In this document: piece by piece, positions 60,947 to 64,000 of the stretch | How positions within the stretch are numbered: position 1 is the first letter of the stretch | Layout: every line of letters starts with the position of its first letter | Assembly (NCBI RefSeq): GCF_000328685.1 | Contig: NC_019974.1 | Coordinates: 673,001-737,000 of the forward strand | Length of the DNA: 64,000 nt | Direction: 5' to 3' | Origin: Natronococcus occultus SP4 | GTDB taxonomy: Archaea > Halobacteriota > Halobacteria > Halobacteriales > Natrialbaceae | The notes under the pieces: model-generated | Seen by the model: the letters and a program-made list of their open reading frames with translations, nothing else | What the model was told of the DNA's origin: nothing | The model's database searches: none | Position numbers and translations under genes: made by a program

Positions 60947-62182
60947 ATGACCGATCTCGCCGACTCGCCGGCCGTGCGCCGGCTCGCCGACTGGGACCAC
61001 GAGCGACTCGAGGCCCTCGCCGACGAGCACGGCACGCCGCTGTACGTCATGGACCTGGACCGCGTCAAGGAAAACTACACGCGCTTCGCCGCGGCCTTCC
61101 CCGACGCCGAGGTCATGTACGCCGCGAAGGCCCACACCGGGAAGGCCGTCCTCGAGGCCGTCCTCGAAGCTGGCGCCGACATCGAGTGTGCGGCCTGGGG
61201 GGAACTCCAGCGTTCGATCGACGCCGGGGCGGATCCGAACACCCTGCAGTACACCGCCGTCAACCCGCCGGACCACGATCTGGATTACGCCGTCGACCTC
61301 GCCGAGGACGCGCCCGGGCTGACGATCACCATCGGCGCGACGGACACGCTCGAGCGACTCGCCGAGCGCGGCTACGACGGCCGGATCGCCATTCGAATCA
61401 ACCCCGGGATCGGGACGGGCCACCACGAGAAGGTCGCCACGGGTGCGGACGCGAAGTTCGGCATCCCCTACGAGCGGGTGCCCGAAGTCGCCGACCGCGT
61501 CCGCGAGGAGTTCGAGCTCGTCGGGCTCCACGCTCACGCCGGCAGCGGCGTCCTGACCGAGGGGCTCGAAGAGCACTGCCAGGCGATCGAGCGGGTCGGC
61601 AAGATGGCTCGCCGCGTCGGCGACGCGGACCTCGAGTTCGTCGACGTCGGCGGCGGCTACGGCGTCCCCTACCGCGAGGACGAGGACCCCCTCGACCTCG
61701 AGAAGACCTCGAACATGGTTCGGGACGCCGTCGGCGAGCTGGAGGCGACGCTGAAGCTCGAGCCCGGACGCTACGTCGTCGCCGACGCCGGCCTCATCTT
61801 GAGCGAGGTGAACACGATCAAGGACGCTCCGGACACGACCGTCGTCGGGATCGACGCCAGCCTGGCGACGCTGATCCGCCCGGCGATGTTCGGCTCCTAC
61901 CATCCCATGCTGAACGTCAGCGCGCCCGACCGCGAGCCCGAACCGGTGACGGTCGGCGGTCCGGTCTGTACCAGCGCGGACGTCTTCGCCCACGACCGCC
62001 CGGTCGCCCGACCCGAGCGCGAGGACGTCCTCGCGATCGGTAATGCGGGCTCGTACGGCTACGAGCTGGCCAGCCAGTTCCACTCCCAGCCCCGGCCCGC
62101 CGAAGTGGCACTGGAGGACGGCCAGTCCCGCGTCGTCCGTCGGCGCGAGAGCCTCGAGGACGTGACGCGGGTCGAACAGTAG
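60947..62182 (+). CDS. lysA: Diaminopimelate decarboxylase
   Basis: PLP enzyme of 411 residues that makes lysine from meso-diaminopimelate. The Schiff-base Lys is in MYAAKAHTGK, the phosphate-binding Gly run in DVGGGYGVPY, and the dimer-partner residues in GPVCTSADVFA. The start at 60947 discards ten residues of the upstream frame. In other haloarchaea lysA follows dapD directly; here 38 kb lie between them. Confidence 0.95.
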   Translation: MTDLADSPAVRRLADWDHERLEALADEHGTPLYVMDLDRVKENYTRFAAAFPDAEVMYAAKAHTGKAVLEAVLEAGADIECAAWGELQRSIDAGADPNTLQYTAVNPPDHDLDYAVDLAEDAPGLTITIGATDTLERLAERGYDGRIAIRINPGIGTGHHEKVATGADAKFGIPYERVPEVADRVREEFELVGLHAHAGSGVLTEGLEEHCQAIERVGKMARRVGDADLEFVDVGGGYGVPYREDEDPLDLEKTSNMVRDAVGELEATLKLEPGRYVVADAGLILSEVNTIKDAPDTTVVGIDASLATLIRPAMFGSYHPMLNVSAPDREPEPVTVGGPVCTSADVFAHDRPVARPEREDVLAIGNAGSYGYELASQFHSQPRPAEVALEDGQSRVVRRRESLEDVTRVEQ

Positions 62183-62267
62183 CCCCGACCGCAATCGAAA
62201 TCGGACTGTACGCCCATCCTACCGGTCCCCTGATAGCTTTAGGCGACTGGAGCCCGTCGATCGGCGT

Positions 62268-62681
62268 ATGAGCACTGTGACCGATCGACAGTCGAGTCGA
62301 GAGACGAGACTTCCTATCCCCCGGGTGGCCGGACTCGCGGCGGTGGTCGGCGCCTGGATCTTCTGGTCGGGCGTCTTCCTGACGGGCTTTGGCTGGATCG
62401 TTACGAACAACGTTCTGGTCGGGGCCGTCATCGCCACGCTGGCGGCCTACACTGCGGCCCGTCCGACGGGCGGGCGGCTCCCGTCGCTCGCGGGACCGCT
62501 GGTGATCGCGATCCTCGGCGTCTGGACCGTGGCGGCGCCGTTTTTCTTCGGGATCGAGACGGGAGTCTTGTTCTGGAGCAACATCGTCGCGGGCGCGCTC
62601 GTGGCGGTGCTTGCGGTCGGTAGCCTCTACGGCGTGGTCACGGGAACGGGGACGTCGGCGAGCCCGGCGGGCCGTTCGTGA
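62268..62681 (+). CDS. SPW-repeat membrane protein
   Basis: Protein of 137 residues with four hydrophobic segments forming two repeats: VVGAWIFWSG ... WIVTNNVLVGAVIATLAAY and LGVWTVAAPFFFG ... FWSNIVAGALVAVLAV. The Trp-containing, N-x-x-x-G pattern is that of SPW-repeat proteins, function unknown. It sits between lysA and dapE, a place often taken by dapF. Confidence 0.8.
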   Translation: MSTVTDRQSSRETRLPIPRVAGLAAVVGAWIFWSGVFLTGFGWIVTNNVLVGAVIATLAAYTAARPTGGRLPSLAGPLVIAILGVWTVAAPFFFGIETGVLFWSNIVAGALVAVLAVGSLYGVVTGTGTSASPAGRS

Positions 62682-62768
62682 AGCGTCACCGTGCCGAACC
62701 GCGAACGCGGGGCTTATGGCCTGTCGTTCGGAACCTGTCGGTAGCGACGTACCGTCGCCCGACACCCT

Positions 62769-63845
62769 ATGAGCTTCGATATCACCACCTTCCATGCCGA
62801 GGCCGTCCGCACCCCCTCCCACGAGGACGTCGGGGCGATGCGCGACCTGCTACTCGAGACGCTTCGCAAGGCCGGCCACGAGCCCGAGGTCGACGCCCGC
62901 GGGAACGTGTTGGCAACCCGCGGGGACGACGACGGCCCCCACTACGTGCTCAACACCCACTTCGACACCGTCGCCCCCCACGTCCCTTACGAGCGCGACG
63001 GCGACGTCGTCTCCGGACGTGGCGCCTGCGACGCGAAAGGACCCCTCGCCGCCCTGCTGGCGGCCTTTCTCCGCGTGGAGCCGACCGCGGGGCGGCTCAC
63101 ACTGGCGCTGACCCCCGACGAGGAGACGCTGATGACCGGCGCGGCCTCCCTGCAGGAGACGCTGTCGGCGGACGGCTACGTCGTCGGCGAGCCGACGGAC
63201 CTCGACGTCTGTACCGCCGCCCGTGGACAGTGTGAAGGGACCGTAACGATCGAGGGGGAGGCCGGCCACGCGGCGAGCGTCCCCGCCGAGCGAAACCCGG
63301 TGTTCGGCGCCGCCGACGTCCTCGAGGCCCTGCGGTGTTACGACGAGGACGTCGGCCCGGACGCCGACCCGGTGCTGGGCGAGCCGAAGCTCACGGCGTC
63401 GGGACTCGAGGCCGGCGACGCGCCCAACCGCGTCCCGGAACGCTGTCGGATCACGTTCGACCGACGGAACGTCCCGCCCGAGACCAGTGACTCGTTTCGC
63501 GAGAATCTCGAGTCGCACCTCGCGGCGCGCACACCCGAGGGGCGCTCCGTTTCGGTCGAGCTGATCCGGCCCGACACCCCGTTCCCGGATCCGTTCGTCA
63601 CCGACGAGGACGAGCCGCTCGTCCGAACGCTCGCGGACGCCAGTGGGGGAGTGGTTCGCCCCTTCGGGGCGGCGACCGAGGCTTCCTTCTTCGCGACGGA
63701 CGCGCCGACGGTCGTCTTCGGACCGGGCGTGCTGGCCGACGAGGCGGGTGCGGTCGCTCACGCCGAGCGAGAGTACGTCCGACTCCCCGAGCTCGAGGCC
63801 GCGGCCGACGCCGTCGAACGGACCCTCGAGACGCTGCTGGGGTGA
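62769..63845 (+). CDS. dapE: M20 peptidase, succinyl-diaminopimelate desuccinylase type
   Basis: Di-zinc hydrolase of 358 residues. First metal ligands in LNTHFDTVAPH, bridging Asp in GACDAKGPLAALL, catalytic Glu in TPDEETLMTG, last His in AGAVAHAERE. A lid domain with EGEAGHAASVPAERNP fits. The lysA neighbourhood supports desuccinylation of N-succinyl-L,L-diaminopimelate; acetylornithine deacetylase-like activity is the alternative. Confidence 0.82.
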   Translation: MSFDITTFHAEAVRTPSHEDVGAMRDLLLETLRKAGHEPEVDARGNVLATRGDDDGPHYVLNTHFDTVAPHVPYERDGDVVSGRGACDAKGPLAALLAAFLRVEPTAGRLTLALTPDEETLMTGAASLQETLSADGYVVGEPTDLDVCTAARGQCEGTVTIEGEAGHAASVPAERNPVFGAADVLEALRCYDEDVGPDADPVLGEPKLTASGLEAGDAPNRVPERCRITFDRRNVPPETSDSFRENLESHLAARTPEGRSVSVELIRPDTPFPDPFVTDEDEPLVRTLADASGGVVRPFGAATEASFFATDAPTVVFGPGVLADEAGAVAHAEREYVRLPELEAAADAVERTLETLLG

Positions 63846-63895
63846 GCGTTCGGACATAACACTATTTGTCGTCGACGAGAAAGGGAAGATGTCAA

Positions 63896-64000
63896 ATGAG
63901 TGGCGAGAAGGGGAACGGCGTGACTGTCAGCGGTTCCGAGCGCGACGGAGTTCGCGGGGCGCTGTCGCTGCGGGAGCAGGCGATGGACGAAGCTCCAGTG
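63896..64000 (+). CDS. Start of an unidentified gene (runs off the window)
   Basis: Frame beginning MSGEKGNGVTVSG at 63896; 35 codons are visible, acidic and Ser/Glu-rich, with no motif that I recognise. An ATG at 63889 in another frame gives an Arg-rich peptide and is less likely. Confidence 0.4.
   Translation, partial: MSGEKGNGVTVSGSERDGVRGALSLREQAMDEAPV

Noticed and set aside
65-64000. Hundreds of long antisense or shifted open frames of Arg/Pro-rich or Val/Asp-rich protein
   Set aside because: High GC removes stop codons from other frames; these frames overlap genes with clear motifs, have no plausible start signals, and their composition is unlike haloarchaeal proteins.

Overview
The window is chromosomal DNA of a halophilic archaeon (class Halobacteria). 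It is GC-rich, its proteins are strongly acidic, and several proteins carry twin-arginine signals. Many genes have a TATA-like box 25-30 nt before the start codon (leaderless transcripts). The gene set is haloarchaeal: FtsZ1, transcription factor S, archaeal NAC, TrmI and families close to DUF5787, DUF5789, DUF5797 and DUF7344. I cannot name the genus; a Natrialbales-like organism is only a guess. I see no rRNA, tRNA, CRISPR array, integrase or complete insertion sequence.

Layout. 1-19.6 kb is a housekeeping block: the end of ftsZ1, a ferredoxin, a geranylgeranyl-reductase-family flavoprotein, a 5'-truncated TnpB relic, gamma-glutamyltransferase, a DUF4397 protein, two M48 proteases, an M20 amidohydrolase, a uS10-like protein, a Nudix hydrolase, an MFS carrier, TFS, TrmI-NAC, PUA and NYN proteins, and a DUF2178-like/XRE regulator pair with a tandem palindromic operator. 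20.0-22.5 kb is dapA-dapB-dapD, three genes with 4-bp overlaps (succinylase route to diaminopimelate and lysine). lysA and a dapE-like peptidase appear only at 60.9-63.8 kb.

The 38 kb between dapD and lysA is almost wholly catabolic. It holds a PaaG-like isomerase, a stress protein, a MaoC hydratase, a UbiD cassette (unknown protein, catalytic UbiD, degenerate UbiD paralog, metallo-beta-lactamase-fold hydrolase), another crotonase, the oxygenase operon paaA-paaD-paaB-paaC plus a stand-alone PaaD-type zinc ribbon, a GNAT-ferredoxin pair, an aryl/acyl-CoA ligase, a CoA-transferase relic, a Liv-type ABC transporter, a PaaY-like gamma-carbonic-anhydrase-fold protein with two crotonases, a NuoF-like/formate dehydrogenase pair, a crotonase/3-hydroxyacyl-CoA dehydrogenase pair, an amidase, an HTH protein, an HMG-CoA-synthase-like/thiolase pair, an aldehyde dehydrogenase, an acyl-CoA dehydrogenase and an aldo/keto reductase.

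Working together. The set reads as an aromatic-acid (phenylacetate-type) catabolic region: uptake by the Liv-type transporter, CoA activation by the ligase, ring epoxidation by PaaABC, isomerisation by PaaG-like crotonases, ring opening and oxidation by MaoC plus aldehyde dehydrogenase in place of fused PaaZ, then beta-oxidation (crotonases, 3-hydroxyacyl-CoA dehydrogenase, thiolase). PaaE reductase is absent; a [2Fe-2S] ferredoxin next to the operon may replace it. The points most worth following are the UbiD pair with a degenerate partner, the split PaaD and missing PaaE, the interrupted lysine operon, the GTATAC-rich intergenic regions, and a Cys4 motif shared by two unrelated proteins.
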